DNA of 40,831 nucleotides from Prevotellaceae bacterium (GCA_021204845.1 JAJPYT010000156.1:1-40831), one strand, 5' to 3'; counted from the stretch's first letter, positions 23,308-33,307 are shown. Notes: generated from the letters alone by a model not told the origin. Translations and numbers: made by a program.

Positions 23308-24203
23308 GAGTAAGCATTGGAGCAATGAGGCTCAAGAACCCTGTGATGACAGCGAGCGGCACCTTCGGTTACGGACTGGAGTTTGCTGACTTGGTGAATC
23401 TGGCGGACATTGGCGGCATAGTAGTGAAAGGCACCACGCTTCATGCGCGTGAGGGCAACCCCGCTCCACGCATGGCGGAGACAGCGAGTGGAATGCTCAA
23501 TTGTGTGGGGCTGCAAAACAAGGGAGTAGATTATTTCTGTAGCCATATCTACCCTCAGATTCATGATATTGACACCAACCTGATAGTGAACGTGAGTGGC
23601 AGTTCGCCCGAGGACTATGCCCAGTGCGCCTTGCGTATTGCGGAGCTGGAGCGCATTCCCGCCATAGAGCTGAACATATCGTGCCCCAACGTGAAACAGG
23701 GGGGCATGGCGTTCGGGGTCACTGCGCAGGGTGCCGCCAGCGTGGTGCGCGCGGTGCGTGAAGCATACCCCAAGACATTGATAGTAAAACTGTCGCCAAA
23801 CGTGACAGACATCACCGAGATAGCCCGAGCCGCTGAGGCGGAAGGGGCGGACAGCGTTTCGCTGATAAATACCTTGTTGGGTATGGCCATAGACGCGCGC
23901 ACCCGCAAACGTGTCCTTTCCATCGGCACTGGCGGACTAAGCGGGCCAGCCGTGAAGCCAGTGGCTCTGCGCATGGTCTACGATGTGGCGCGGGCGGTTA
24001 AGATACCAGTTATAGGTTTAGGCGGCATATCCTCAGCCACTGACGCTGTGGAGTTCCTGCTGGCTGGAGCTACGGCTGTGCAGATAGGGACCATGAATTT
24101 CATAGATCCCGCTATCAGTGTGAAGGTGGCTGCTGGCATCGACGAATATCTTCGGCAAAACGGCTTCTCTTCGGTGAGCGACATAATAGGGGAGGTGGGC
24201 TGA
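23295..24203 (+). CDS. pyrD: Dihydroorotate dehydrogenase, catalytic subunit (class 1B)
   Basis: 302 residues, class 1B size. The FMN-barrel motifs are present: [23 protein letters not shown], and [13 protein letters not shown] with the catalytic Cys near residue 130 (class 1 uses Cys; class 2 uses Ser). [27 protein letters not shown] is the C-terminal phosphate-binding end. It oxidises dihydroorotate to orotate in pyrimidine synthesis. It overlaps pyrK by 13 bp and shares 1 bp with the yifB start (TGATG). Confidence 0.96.
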   Translation: MADLRVSIGAMRLKNPVMTASGTFGYGLEFADLVNLADIGGIVVKGTTLHAREGNPAPRMAETASGMLNCVGLQNKGVDYFCSHIYPQIHDIDTNLIVNVSGSSPEDYAQCALRIAELERIPAIELNISCPNVKQGGMAFGVTAQGAASVVRAVREAYPKTLIVKLSPNVTDITEIARAAEAEGADSVSLINTLLGMAIDARTRKRVLSIGTGGLSGPAVKPVALRMVYDVARAVKIPVIGLGGISSATDAVEFLLAGATAVQIGTMNFIDPAISVKVAAGIDEYLRQNGFSSVSDIIGEVG

Positions 24204-25747
24204 TGCTGGTGAAGGTGAATACTGCGGCCGTTGTGGGTTTGACTGCGATTCATGTCACCACGGAGGTGAACGCCTCACGTGGCGTGTTGTTTTCCCTTGT
24301 GGGTCTGCCCGACAATTCCGTCAAGGAAAGCCACGAGCGAGTTGTGGCAGCAGTGGAGAACAGCGGATACGATTTCCCCGTGCAGAACACCGTGGTTAAC
24401 ATGACCCCTGCCGACCTGAAGAAAGTGGGGGCGGCATACGACTTGTCCATTGCCATAGGCGTGCTTGCCACAGCCCATGAGGTGAACCCCGAGCGACTGG
24501 AGCGTTACATAATGGTGGGTGAGCTAAGTCTTGACGGCTCCCTGCTGCCTATTCGCGGGGCGCTGCCCATAGCGATAATGGCTTGGAAAGCTGGATTCGA
24601 GGGACTTATAGTGCCTGCCAAAAATGTACACGAGGCGGCGGTTGTAAACAAAATAAAGGTGTTTGGCGCGGAGAATCTGAATCAGGTGGTAAGTCTGCTG
24701 AACGTGTTGCCAGACGCTATTGAGCCCACTGTGGTGGACACGAGGGCAGAGTTTAAGGAAACTCGTGACGAATGGGATATAGACTTCAGTGACGTGAAAG
24801 GGCAACTGCCTGTGAAGCGTGCCATGGAAGTGGCAGCGGCTGGTGGTCATAACATACTGATGGTTGGTCCCCCCGGCAGCGGGAAGAGCATGTTGGCTAA
24901 GCGCCTGCCCACGATTCTGCCTCCGCTATCGCTGTCGGAAAGCCTGGAGACGACGCAGATTCACAGCGTGGCTGGCAAACTGAAAACTAAGGGCGGTGGA
25001 CTGGTCACGAAAAGACCCTTCCGCAGCCCTCATCACACCATCTCGCAAGTGGCACTGGTGGGAGGTGGACAGAACGCTCAACCAGGAGAGATATCCCTTG
25101 CCCACAATGGTGTGCTCTATTGCGACGAATTGCCAGAGTTCCCTCGCTCTGTTTTGGAGGTGCTGCGTCAACCATTGGAGGACAGAGAGATACACATTAG
25201 CAGGGCGAAATACAGTGTTACCTTTCCCGCCTCGTTCATGCTTTGCGCCAGCATGAACCCTTGTCCCTGCGGATATTACGGTGACCCTAACCACACATGC
25301 CTGTGCACACCGGGAATGGTGCAGCGTTACCTTAACAAGATATCGGGTCCCCTGCTGGACCGCATAGACATTCAGGTGAACGTGTTACCGCTTAAGTTTG
25401 AGGAGCTTGCCACAGGGCAATCAGGCGAGACGAGCGCGCAGATAAGGGAGCGTGTGGTAGCGGCACGCAAGATTCAGCAGGAGCGTTTCAAGGGACATGC
25501 CTACGTGCATTGCAACGCCCAGATGACGAGCGCCATGTTGAGGGAGTTTGTCAGCCTGTCGCCACAGAACATGGAACTGTTGCGTGACGCTATGAACAGA
25601 TACAGGCTATCCGCCCGCGCTTACGACCGCATACTTAGGCTTTCCCGGACGATAGCCGACCTTGCCGGCAGCGAAGACATTTGCCGTGAGCACGTGATAG
25701 AGGCGATAAATTACCGCAACCTCGACCGCTCCAGTTGGGGCGAGTAG
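24203..25747 (+). CDS. yifB: YifB/ComM-family Mg-chelatase-like AAA+ ATPase
   Basis: 514 residues, standard length. An N-terminal ChlI-like domain (VGLPDNSVKESHERVVAAVENSG, about residues 33-55) precedes an AAA+ domain with Walker A GPPGSGKS near residues 222-229, and the short cysteine-rich insert CASMNPCPCGYYGDPNHTCLC near 350-370, typical of YifB. The C-terminal helical domain ends with SRTIADLAGSEDICREHVIEAINYR. In proteobacteria the family (ComM) is a hexameric branch-migration helicase that helps integrate transforming DNA; its role here is inferred. It begins at the last base of pyrD. Confidence 0.93.
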   Translation: MLVKVNTAAVVGLTAIHVTTEVNASRGVLFSLVGLPDNSVKESHERVVAAVENSGYDFPVQNTVVNMTPADLKKVGAAYDLSIAIGVLATAHEVNPERLERYIMVGELSLDGSLLPIRGALPIAIMAWKAGFEGLIVPAKNVHEAAVVNKIKVFGAENLNQVVSLLNVLPDAIEPTVVDTRAEFKETRDEWDIDFSDVKGQLPVKRAMEVAAAGGHNILMVGPPGSGKSMLAKRLPTILPPLSLSESLETTQIHSVAGKLKTKGGGLVTKRPFRSPHHTISQVALVGGGQNAQPGEISLAHNGVLYCDELPEFPRSVLEVLRQPLEDREIHISRAKYSVTFPASFMLCASMNPCPCGYYGDPNHTCLCTPGMVQRYLNKISGPLLDRIDIQVNVLPLKFEELATGQSGETSAQIRERVVAARKIQQERFKGHAYVHCNAQMTSAMLREFVSLSPQNMELLRDAMNRYRLSARAYDRILRLSRTIADLAGSEDICREHVIEAINYRNLDRSSWGE

Positions 25748-25824
25748 AGGCATCTGCCGTGTGGGAGACACAGGGAATGAATATTTTTATGCAAGATTGT
25801 TATCGCTGGCACGATATTTTTGTG

Positions 25825-25832
25825 TATATTTG
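25825..25832 (+). promoter_or_regulatory. -7 box of the PPi-PFK gene (TATATTTG)
   Basis: TATATTTG followed by C, 60 bp before the ATG at 25893. The nearest TTG is 25 bp upstream, longer than usual, so the -33 part is weak. Confidence 0.55.
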
Positions 25833-25892
25833 CTCTCACATAGGACTATACTAAAAGCAAAGCGACAATAATAACTTAAACATTTGAGCGAT

Positions 25893-27545
25893 ATGGAAAA
25901 GAGTGCATTGCAAATAGCAAGAGCGGCTTATCAGCCAAAGTTGCCAAAGGCACTGAAAGGTGCCGTAAAGGCCAAAGAGGGCAAGGCAACAGAGAGTGTG
26001 GGCAACCAAAAAGAGATAAAGGAGCTCTTTCCGAACACTTACGGGATGCCCGTGGTGGAGTTCGTGCCTGCCGAAAGCGAGAACAATGAGGCTGTAAACG
26101 TTGGCGTGATACTGTCTGGCGGACAGGCGCCTGGCGGCCATAACGTGATAAGCGGACTGTTCGACGGAGTGAAGTCTCTGAACAAGGAGAGCAAGCTTTA
26201 CGGATTCCTGATGGGACCTGGCGGACTGGTGGACCACAAATATATGGAAATCACTGATGAGCTGATAGACGAATACCGCAACACGGGAGGCTTTGATATC
26301 ATAGGCTCGGGCCGCACGAAACTGGAGAAGGTGGACCAGTTCGAGAAGGGAATAGAGATTCTGCGCAAACTGGGTATCAAGGCTTTGGTGATTATAGGCG
26401 GTGACGACTCTAACACTAATGCTTGTGTGCTGGCGGAATACTATGCCGCAAAGAAGTATGGCGTGCAGGTGATAGGCTGCCCGAAGACCATAGACGGTGA
26501 CCTGAAGAACGAGCAGATAGAGACCTCTTTTGGCTTCGACACGGCTTGCAAAACCTATAGCGAACTGATAGGCAACATACAGCGCGACTGCAACAGCTCA
26601 CGCAAATACTGGCATTTCATAAAGGTGATGGGAAGGTCAGCCTCGCATATCGCCCTTGAATGCGCCCTGCAGACACAGCCGAACGTGTGCCTCGTTTCTG
26701 AGGAGGTGGAGCAGAAGCAGATGACTCTCGACGACGTGGTAACCCTGATAGCCAAGGCAGTGGCAGACCGTGCCGAGGATGGCAACAACTACGGAACTGT
26801 GATTGTGCCCGAGGGAATAATAGAGTTCATCCCTGCAATAAAGAAACTGATAGCACAGCTGAACGAGGTGCTCACCGACCCTGCTACAGGGGAGCCGCGT
26901 GAGTTCGCCAGCGCCGAGGAGCAGATAGCCTTCGTGAAGAGTAGCATTGAGGCTGACAATCTGGCTGTATTGGAGTCGCTTCCTGCCGATGTGGCACGTC
27001 AGCTCTGCCTTGACCGCGACCCACACGGTAATGTGCAGGTTTCGCTGATTGAGACTGAGAAACTGCTCTCACGTATGGTTGACACCAAATTGAAACAGTG
27101 GAAGAGCGAGGGCAAGTACTGCGGCAAGTTCAGCGCGCAGCACCATTTCTTCGGTTACGAAGGGCGTTGCGCCGCTCCGTCGAACTACGACGCTGACTAT
27201 TGCTACAGCTTGGGTTACAACGCCAGTCGCCTGATTGCAAGTGGCAAGACGGGCTACATGAGCATAGTAAAGAACACCACAGCCCCAGCGGATGAATGGG
27301 TGCCGGGTGGAGTGCCCATCACCATGATGATGAACATAGAGCGCCGCAACGGAGCCAACAAGCCAGTGATACGCAAGGCTTTAGTGGAGCTGGACGGAGC
27401 GCCGTTCAAATACTATGCAAGTCACCGCGACGTGTGGGCTCGCAAGACTTCTTACGTTTACCCTGGCCCCATACAGTACTTTGGTCCCACAGAGGTGTGC
27501 GACCGCTGCACTTTAACTCTGGCGCTGGAGCAGGGGAAGAAGTAA
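25893..27545 (+). CDS. pfp: Diphosphate-fructose-6-phosphate 1-phosphotransferase
   Basis: 550 residues from the ATG at 25893. The GGDD at about residues 169-172 (IIGGDDSNTNA) is diagnostic: ATP-type enzymes have GGDG, and the second Asp blocks ATP and selects pyrophosphate. PKTIDGDLKN at about 197-206 is the catalytic loop with the base Asp. The long (~550) form with insertions is the type found in Bacteroidota and spirochaetes. It phosphorylates fructose 6-phosphate with PPi and is reversible, serving glycolysis and gluconeogenesis. Confidence 0.95.
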   Translation: MEKSALQIARAAYQPKLPKALKGAVKAKEGKATESVGNQKEIKELFPNTYGMPVVEFVPAESENNEAVNVGVILSGGQAPGGHNVISGLFDGVKSLNKESKLYGFLMGPGGLVDHKYMEITDELIDEYRNTGGFDIIGSGRTKLEKVDQFEKGIEILRKLGIKALVIIGGDDSNTNACVLAEYYAAKKYGVQVIGCPKTIDGDLKNEQIETSFGFDTACKTYSELIGNIQRDCNSSRKYWHFIKVMGRSASHIALECALQTQPNVCLVSEEVEQKQMTLDDVVTLIAKAVADRAEDGNNYGTVIVPEGIIEFIPAIKKLIAQLNEVLTDPATGEPREFASAEEQIAFVKSSIEADNLAVLESLPADVARQLCLDRDPHGNVQVSLIETEKLLSRMVDTKLKQWKSEGKYCGKFSAQHHFFGYEGRCAAPSNYDADYCYSLGYNASRLIASGKTGYMSIVKNTTAPADEWVPGGVPITMMMNIERRNGANKPVIRKALVELDGAPFKYYASHRDVWARKTSYVYPGPIQYFGPTEVCDRCTLTLALEQGKK

Positions 27546-27562
27546 AAAACTGTTTTTAATCT

Positions 27563-28432
27563 TTGGCGAAGGCAGCAACCGCAAGGAAACGTAAAACCCG
27601 ACGGACAACATCTCGCAAGCGCAGGAACGGGCGCAGGAGTTCCGTGTTCAGAAGATTCCCGTGGTGGGGAGTGCTCGTGGGGGGTGTTCTTGTGGTTGTT
27701 GTCTATTTCTTTGTGCTTTACCACTTTTTTGTGGGTCCCCTCTCTTTCCGCTGGCGTGCCATATTCGGTGAGCCAGACTATCCGCAGGATTACGACATCC
27801 ACGGCATAGATATCAGTCACTACCAAGAGGAAGTGGACTGGGCTGTGTTGCGCAACTCAAAAGTGAACGACCGGCCGTTGCGCTTCGTTATCGTGAAAGC
27901 AACGGAAGGCACGTCGCTCACGGACGAGAACTTTAATGACAACTTCTACCGCGTGAGAGACAACGAACTGATAAGGGGCGCATATCACTTCTTCATTCCC
28001 GACGGCAGTGCCGCGAGGCAGGCGGAGTTTTACCTGAAACAGGTGCATCTGGAGCCTGGCGACTTCCCCCCTATATTGGATATAGAGAAGAGGGGAGACC
28101 TGACATTAGAGGAGTTTCAGGCTGAAGTGAGAGCGTGGCTAAACCAGGTGGAGACCGTTTATGGCGTTGCCCCGATAATCTATACCAACCTCGATTTCAA
28201 GCGGAAATATCTCAATAACCCGGAATTCGACGAATACCCGTTGTGGATAGCTAATTATTATAAGAAGGAACTGAAGTATGACGGGGAGTGGATAATGTGG
28301 CAATACACTGACTTAGGTAAAGTGGAGGGCATAAAGCATGACGTGGACTTCGACCTCTTCAACGGCAGCATGAGCGACCTTCGCAACTTCTTGCTTCCCC
28401 AGGAAGAGGTGGAAGAATTGGATATAGAGTGA
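27563..28432 (+). CDS. GH25-family lysozyme-like muramidase, membrane-anchored
   Basis: 289 residues. No ATG precedes the family-like sequence after the PPi-PFK stop; a TTG at 27563, 17 bp downstream, is the only reasonable start I see. The first ~35 residues are very basic (ARKRKTRRTTSRKRRNGRR), then a single transmembrane segment (about 36-57), so the protein should be anchored with the enzyme outside. The GH25 domain runs from GIDISHYQEEVDW (Asp83) through VKATEG, GAYHFF, PPILDIE (Asp and Glu near 168-172) to WQYTDLG. GH25 enzymes cut the muramic acid-glucosamine bond in peptidoglycan. It may be cotranscribed with PPi-PFK by position only. Confidence 0.87.
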   Translation: MAKAATARKRKTRRTTSRKRRNGRRSSVFRRFPWWGVLVGGVLVVVVYFFVLYHFFVGPLSFRWRAIFGEPDYPQDYDIHGIDISHYQEEVDWAVLRNSKVNDRPLRFVIVKATEGTSLTDENFNDNFYRVRDNELIRGAYHFFIPDGSAARQAEFYLKQVHLEPGDFPPILDIEKRGDLTLEEFQAEVRAWLNQVETVYGVAPIIYTNLDFKRKYLNNPEFDEYPLWIANYYKKELKYDGEWIMWQYTDLGKVEGIKHDVDFDLFNGSMSDLRNFLLPQEEVEELDIE

Positions 28433-28445
28433 GCAAATTTATGCT

Positions 28446-28467
28446 AAGTTGAGCTTAAGGTCAACTT
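28446..28467. repeat. 7-bp inverted repeat upstream of clpC
   Basis: AAGTTGA (28446-28452) and TCAACTT (28461-28467) around GCTTAAGG, between the GH25 stop and the clpC start. No T-run follows. Possible operator; weak. Confidence 0.35.
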
Positions 28468-28540
28468 CATCTTTCGCCCGTGGTCAGGCATTGGCACGCA
28501 TTTTGTAGAACGGAACAGTAGAACAATCTATACGAGCGAT

Positions 28541-31051
28541 ATGCAGTTAAACATAAGACTATCACCAGAAGTGAATAAAATGCTGCTTTTCAGCGGCGAG
28601 GAAGCCTTACGGCTGTATAACGACAAGATAACACCAACCCATCTGATGTTGGGAATCCTGAAGTTGGGAGATAATGCCGCCACTGATATATTGCGCAAGC
28701 TGAACGCAGATTTGGCAAGTTTGAAGGCTGAACTGGAGCGTAAAGCCCGTAACGAGGTGGCTGCCAGACTGATGCAGTTGGAAGAGCTCTCGCCAAACAT
28801 GGCGGCTGGAAGAGTGATAAAGCAAAGCGTGGCAGAGTCGCGGCAGAGGGGCTGTGCCACAGTTAATGTGGAACATGTGCTTCTGGCAATGCTCAGGGAA
28901 CACGGTTGTGACGTGGCTATAGCTCTTGGAGAACAGAATATCTACTACAACGACGTGGCTGCCTTAGTGAGGACTAACTCGAATGTGACAAATGGCTTTG
29001 GTCTTACCGAAAGGGAAGACGACTCTGACGATGACGAGCCTTCTGACATGGGAGAAAGCGGAGTGAGAATTACGAAGGAGCGGAACAAGGAAACAAAGAC
29101 ACCCGTTCTGGACAACTTTGGCACCGACCTCACGAAAGCCGCCTCTGACGGGCTGCTTGACCCCGTGGTGGGGAGGAAGAAGGAGATAGAGCGCGTGGCG
29201 CAGATACTGGTGCGCAGGAAAAAGAACAATCCTATACTGATAGGCGAGCCTGGCGTTGGAAAGAGCGCAATAGTAGAGGGATTGGCGCTGCGTATAGTGC
29301 AACACAAGATAGCCCGCATTCTGTGGAACAAGCGGGTGATAGTGCTTGATATGGGTTCTGTGGTGGCAGGTACGAAATATCGCGGACAGTTTGAGGAACG
29401 TATGCGCGCCATCGAGGAAGAGTTGCGCAAAAACCCCGACGTGATCATCTTCATAGACGAGATACACACGCTCATAGGCGCTGGCTCGTCGCCTGGCTCC
29501 ATGGATGCCGCCAACCTGCTGAAGCCCGCTCTTGCCAGAGGGGAGATACAGTGCATAGGAGCAACGACCCTAAGCGAATACCGCAAGAGCATAGAGAAGG
29601 ATGGAGCCTTGGAGCGGCGTTTCCAGAAAGTGCTGGTAAGTCCCACGAGTCCCGAAGAGACGTTAGACATACTGCGAAATCTGAAGCCGCGCTACGAGGA
29701 GCATCACAATGTGCACTATACCGACGAGGCGCTGAAAGCCTGTGTGAGCTTGACGGAGCGTTACGTGAGCGACCGCAGTTTTCCCGACAAGGCAATAGAT
29801 GCCATGGACGAGGCTGGTTCCAGTGCCCATCTGATGGATATCCCCGTCTCTCCAGCTCTGGAGCACATGGAGAGCGAGGTGAAACGGCTTACCGAACTGA
29901 AGAACGAAGCCATTAAAACCCAGCGCTACGAGGAGGCAGCCGACTACCGCGACCAGCTGAAAACGGCGGAGAGGGCTCTCGATTATCAGAAACGCGTGTG
30001 GGAAAACCAGTTGAAGGAGAATCCCCAGACAGTGGATGCGGCACAAGTGGCAGCGGTTGTCTCGCGCATGACGGGCATACCAGTGCAGCGACTTGGCGAG
30101 GAGGAGCACCAGCGCCTGCGCCAGATGGGCGACAGACTGAAAAAGAAAGTCATAGGTCAGGATGCTGCCATAGACTCCCTGGTGCGTGCCATACAGCGTA
30201 ACCGTGTAGGGCTTAAAGACCCCAACCGACCCATTGGAGCCTTCATGCTCATTGGACCCACAGGCGTGGGTAAGACTTATCTTGCGGAGATGTTGGCTGA
30301 GGAGATGTTCGGCACAAGGGACGCTCTCATTCGCATAGACATGAGTGAATATATGGAAAAGCACACCGTCTCGCGCATGATTGGCTCGCCTCCTGGTTAC
30401 GTGGGTTACGACGAAGGCGGACAGCTTACCGAAAAAGTGCGCCGCAACCCATACTCAATCGTACTTTTTGACGAGATAGAGAAAGCGCATCACGATGTGT
30501 TCAACCTGCTCCTGCAGGTAATGGACGAGGGGAGGCTGACTGACGGCAACGGTGCCACGATTGATTTCCGCAACACCATAATAATGATGACCAGCAACAG
30601 CGGCACTCGCCAACTCAAGGACTTTGGTAACGGGGTGGGGTTTGCCGCGGCTCGCACTGATGCAGCCACGGACCGCCAGCTGGCACGCTCCATTGTGGAG
30701 AAGAGCCTGAGAAAGCAGTTTGCGCCAGAATTTCTGAACAGACTCACCGACATTATATATTTCGACCAGTTGTCACCCGAGTCTATTCTTAGAATAGTGG
30801 ACATAGAGCTCGCTCCCCTAATGCGACGTGTCGTGGATATGGGTTATGAACTGGAGGTATCGGATGCGGCAAAAGCCTTGCTCTCACGCAAGGGCTATGA
30901 CGTGCAGTATGGGGCACGCCCACTGAAACGTGCAATCCAGACCCTTCTGGAGGACCCGCTTTGTCAGTTGCTGCTGGACGGGGTGGAGGAGGGCTCAGCC
31001 CTGTTGGCTGAAGTCAATGAAGAAGAGATAGTAATAAGTAAAAAGCAATAA
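28541..31051 (+). CDS. clpC: ClpC-type AAA+ unfoldase of the Clp protease
   Basis: 836 residues. An N-terminal double Clp-N domain (residues 1-145) is followed by AAA1 with Walker A GEPGVGKS at about 235-242, a UVR-like middle region (about 450-480, KNEAIKTQRYEEAADYRDQL) and AAA2 with Walker A GPTGVGKT at about 572-579. A VGF tripeptide at about 699-701 is the loop that docks on ClpP, so this is a protease unfoldase rather than a ClpB disaggregase; the short middle domain agrees. clpP is not in the window. htpG begins 3 bp after its stop. No -7 box matching TAnnTTTG was found upstream. Confidence 0.93.
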   Translation: MQLNIRLSPEVNKMLLFSGEEALRLYNDKITPTHLMLGILKLGDNAATDILRKLNADLASLKAELERKARNEVAARLMQLEELSPNMAAGRVIKQSVAESRQRGCATVNVEHVLLAMLREHGCDVAIALGEQNIYYNDVAALVRTNSNVTNGFGLTEREDDSDDDEPSDMGESGVRITKERNKETKTPVLDNFGTDLTKAASDGLLDPVVGRKKEIERVAQILVRRKKNNPILIGEPGVGKSAIVEGLALRIVQHKIARILWNKRVIVLDMGSVVAGTKYRGQFEERMRAIEEELRKNPDVIIFIDEIHTLIGAGSSPGSMDAANLLKPALARGEIQCIGATTLSEYRKSIEKDGALERRFQKVLVSPTSPEETLDILRNLKPRYEEHHNVHYTDEALKACVSLTERYVSDRSFPDKAIDAMDEAGSSAHLMDIPVSPALEHMESEVKRLTELKNEAIKTQRYEEAADYRDQLKTAERALDYQKRVWENQLKENPQTVDAAQVAAVVSRMTGIPVQRLGEEEHQRLRQMGDRLKKKVIGQDAAIDSLVRAIQRNRVGLKDPNRPIGAFMLIGPTGVGKTYLAEMLAEEMFGTRDALIRIDMSEYMEKHTVSRMIGSPPGYVGYDEGGQLTEKVRRNPYSIVLFDEIEKAHHDVFNLLLQVMDEGRLTDGNGATIDFRNTIIMMTSNSGTRQLKDFGNGVGFAAARTDAATDRQLARSIVEKSLRKQFAPEFLNRLTDIIYFDQLSPESILRIVDIELAPLMRRVVDMGYELEVSDAAKALLSRKGYDVQYGARPLKRAIQTLLEDPLCQLLLDGVEEGSALLAEVNEEEIVISKKQ

Positions 31052-31054
31052 GAT

Positions 31055-33109
31055 ATGCAAACAGGTAACATCGGGGTTACAACTGAGAATATATTCCCCG
31101 TTATCAAAAAGTTTCTCTACAGCGACCACGAGATTTTCTTGCGTGAGATAGTGAGCAACGCTTGCGATGCCACCCAAAAGCTGAAGACTTTGGCTGGCAA
31201 GGGTGACTTCCAAGGCGAGTTGGGCGACCTGAGCGTGAGGATTAGTTTCGACAAGGAAGCTTCAACCATCACGGTGAGCGACAGAGGCATAGGCATGACG
31301 GCGGAGGAAATCGACAAATATATAAATCAGATAGCCTTCTCTGGAGCCAACGATTTCCTTGACAAATATAAGGATGATGCCAATGCCATTATCGGTCACT
31401 TCGGCTTGGGTTTCTACAGTTCCTTCATGGTAAGCAAAAAGGTGGAAATAATAACTAAAAGCTACACCGATGCCCCTGCACAGAAATGGACCTGCGACGG
31501 TAGCCCGGCTTTCACGCTTGAGGAGTGCGACAAGGCAGACCGCGGGACAGATATCGTGATGTATATCGATGATGACTGCAAAGAGGAATTTGTTGACAAA
31601 AACAAGCTCGCTGACTTGCTGAAGAAGTATTGCAAGTTCCTGCCCATACCAATAGTATTTGGCAAAAAGACTGAGTGGAAAGATGGAAAGCAGGTTGACA
31701 CCGAGGAAGATAATGTGATAAATAACACTGAGCCTATCTGGAACAAGAAACCTGCCGACTTGAAGGACGAGGACTACCAGAAGTTCTACCGTGAGCTTTA
31801 CCCCGTGAGCGACGAGCCTCTGTTCTGGATTCACCTCAATGTCGACTATCCTTTCAACCTCACGGGCATACTATACTTCCCCAAGATAAAGAACCCACTC
31901 GACTTGCAGCGCAACAAAATACAGCTGTTCTGCAATCAAGTTTTCGTGACAGACAATGTAGAGGGCATAGTGCCGGAGTTCCTGATGTTGCTCCATGGCG
32001 TGATAGACTCGCCAGATATACCGCTGAACGTTAGCCGTAGCTTCCTGCAGAGCGACCAGAACGTGAAGAAGATAAGCAACTACATAACAAAAAAGGTCAG
32101 CGACCGTTTGCAGCAAATCTTCAAGAACGACAGACCCGACTTTGAGAAAAAGTGGGATGACATTAAGATATTCATCCACTACGGTATGCTTAGCCAAGAC
32201 GATTTCTATGACAAGGCTATGAATTTCTTCCTTCTGAAAGATGTTGACGGTAAATACTATACACAGGAGGAATACCAGACTCTCATAAAGGACAATCAGA
32301 CCAACAAGGAAGGGCAACTCGTTTATCTCTATGCCCAAGACCCGCAGCGGCAGTACACTTACATTCAGGCTGCCAAGGACAAGGGCTACAATGTGCTGCT
32401 GATGGACGGCCAGTTGGACACTCCGCTCATAGCAATGCTTGAGAGGAAGCTGGAAAAGACCACATTCTCACGCGTGGACGGTGATGTGCTTGAACGCCTT
32501 ATAGAGAAAGAAGACACGAAGCGTGAGGAGTTGCAGTACGAGCGTGCGAGCAAGCTCTCCTCCATCTTTAACAGCCAAATGCCTCGCACGGACAAACTCG
32601 ATTTTCATGTTGAGGCTAAGGCGTTGGGGCAGGATGCCTTGCCCGTGATGCTTACCCAGAGCGAGTATCTTAGGCGAATGAAAGATATGTCGCGCATACA
32701 AGCTGGGATGAGTTTCTACGGTGACATGCCCGATATGTACACGTTGGTTCTGAACACAGACTCGCCGCTCATTCAGTCGGTACTTGAAGACAGCGAGCAG
32801 AAGACTGAAGAGGCACTGCGCCCCATTGAGGCGGAGATAAAGGGTCTGACAGCCCGACAGGCAGTGATGCGGCAGGAGCAGGATAAGAAGAAAGCCGATG
32901 AGGTGACAGAAGACGAGCGGAAAGAACTCAATAAATGTGGTGATGATATCCGTGCCCAGGAGAAGAAGAAGACTGACATTCTGGCGGAATACGGCAAAGG
33001 CAGCGACAAGGTTAACCAGCTAATTGACCTTGCTCTCCTGCAAAACGGTTTGCTTCAGGGCGAGGCTCTTAGCCGTTTCGTAAGGCGTTCTGTAGACTTT
33101 ATAAAGTAA
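31055..33109 (+). CDS. htpG: Molecular chaperone HtpG (bacterial Hsp90)
   Basis: 684 residues. The GHKL ATPase domain carries EIVSNACDATQKL (residues 30-42; Glu and Asn for Mg-ATP), DRGIGMT and GHFGLGFYSSFMV. Middle-domain features (DIPLNVSRSFLQSD with the catalytic Arg) and a C-terminal dimer domain with a charged linker (EKKKADEVTEDERKEL) follow. HtpG helps fold client proteins under stress. It lies 3 bp from clpC, an operon of a chaperone and a protease unfoldase. A terminator follows at 33139-33184. Confidence 0.95.
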   Translation: MQTGNIGVTTENIFPVIKKFLYSDHEIFLREIVSNACDATQKLKTLAGKGDFQGELGDLSVRISFDKEASTITVSDRGIGMTAEEIDKYINQIAFSGANDFLDKYKDDANAIIGHFGLGFYSSFMVSKKVEIITKSYTDAPAQKWTCDGSPAFTLEECDKADRGTDIVMYIDDDCKEEFVDKNKLADLLKKYCKFLPIPIVFGKKTEWKDGKQVDTEEDNVINNTEPIWNKKPADLKDEDYQKFYRELYPVSDEPLFWIHLNVDYPFNLTGILYFPKIKNPLDLQRNKIQLFCNQVFVTDNVEGIVPEFLMLLHGVIDSPDIPLNVSRSFLQSDQNVKKISNYITKKVSDRLQQIFKNDRPDFEKKWDDIKIFIHYGMLSQDDFYDKAMNFFLLKDVDGKYYTQEEYQTLIKDNQTNKEGQLVYLYAQDPQRQYTYIQAAKDKGYNVLLMDGQLDTPLIAMLERKLEKTTFSRVDGDVLERLIEKEDTKREELQYERASKLSSIFNSQMPRTDKLDFHVEAKALGQDALPVMLTQSEYLRRMKDMSRIQAGMSFYGDMPDMYTLVLNTDSPLIQSVLEDSEQKTEEALRPIEAEIKGLTARQAVMRQEQDKKKADEVTEDERKELNKCGDDIRAQEKKKTDILAEYGKGSDKVNQLIDLALLQNGLLQGEALSRFVRRSVDFIK

Positions 33110-33138
33110 GATAGCGGTCCAACATACTCTAAGGAATA

Positions 33139-33184
33139 AAAGAGTGCCGATGGTAACAATGTATATTTGCCATCAGCGCTCTTT
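33139..33184 (+). terminator. Probable htpG terminator
   Basis: AAAGAGTGCCGATGG (33139-33153) pairs with CCATCAGCGCTCTTT (33170-33184), 15 positions with one wobble and one mismatch, followed by GTTTATT. It starts 30 bp after the htpG stop. A TATATTTG inside the loop is probably chance. Confidence 0.65.
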
Positions 33185-33273
33185 GTTTATTGGTTAGTGC
33201 TCTTCATCGTTTCTCTTTAAAGTTCCAGTATTTTTATGACGTCATTCTGAAAATTTCACTGGAAACGAGGCTA

Positions 33274-33289
33274 AATTTCTATAGAAATT
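33274..33289. repeat. Perfect 16-bp palindrome AATTTCTATAGAAATT
   Basis: Lies between the htpG terminator and the bidirectional terminator. A second perfect palindrome, ATGACGTCAT, is at 33236-33245. No role assigned. Confidence 0.6.
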
Positions 33290-33307
33290 ATGATCATTCA
33301 TATTGGT

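Noticed and set aside
28492-28507. TGGCACG-N4-TTGTA resembling a sigma-54 promoter ahead of clpC
   Set aside because: The invariant GC of the -12 element is replaced by GT, and no sigma-54 activator site or gene is seen; likely chance.
33162-33169. TATATTTG in the loop of the htpG terminator as a promoter
   Set aside because: It sits inside a hairpin with no -33 and no downstream gene on that strand.
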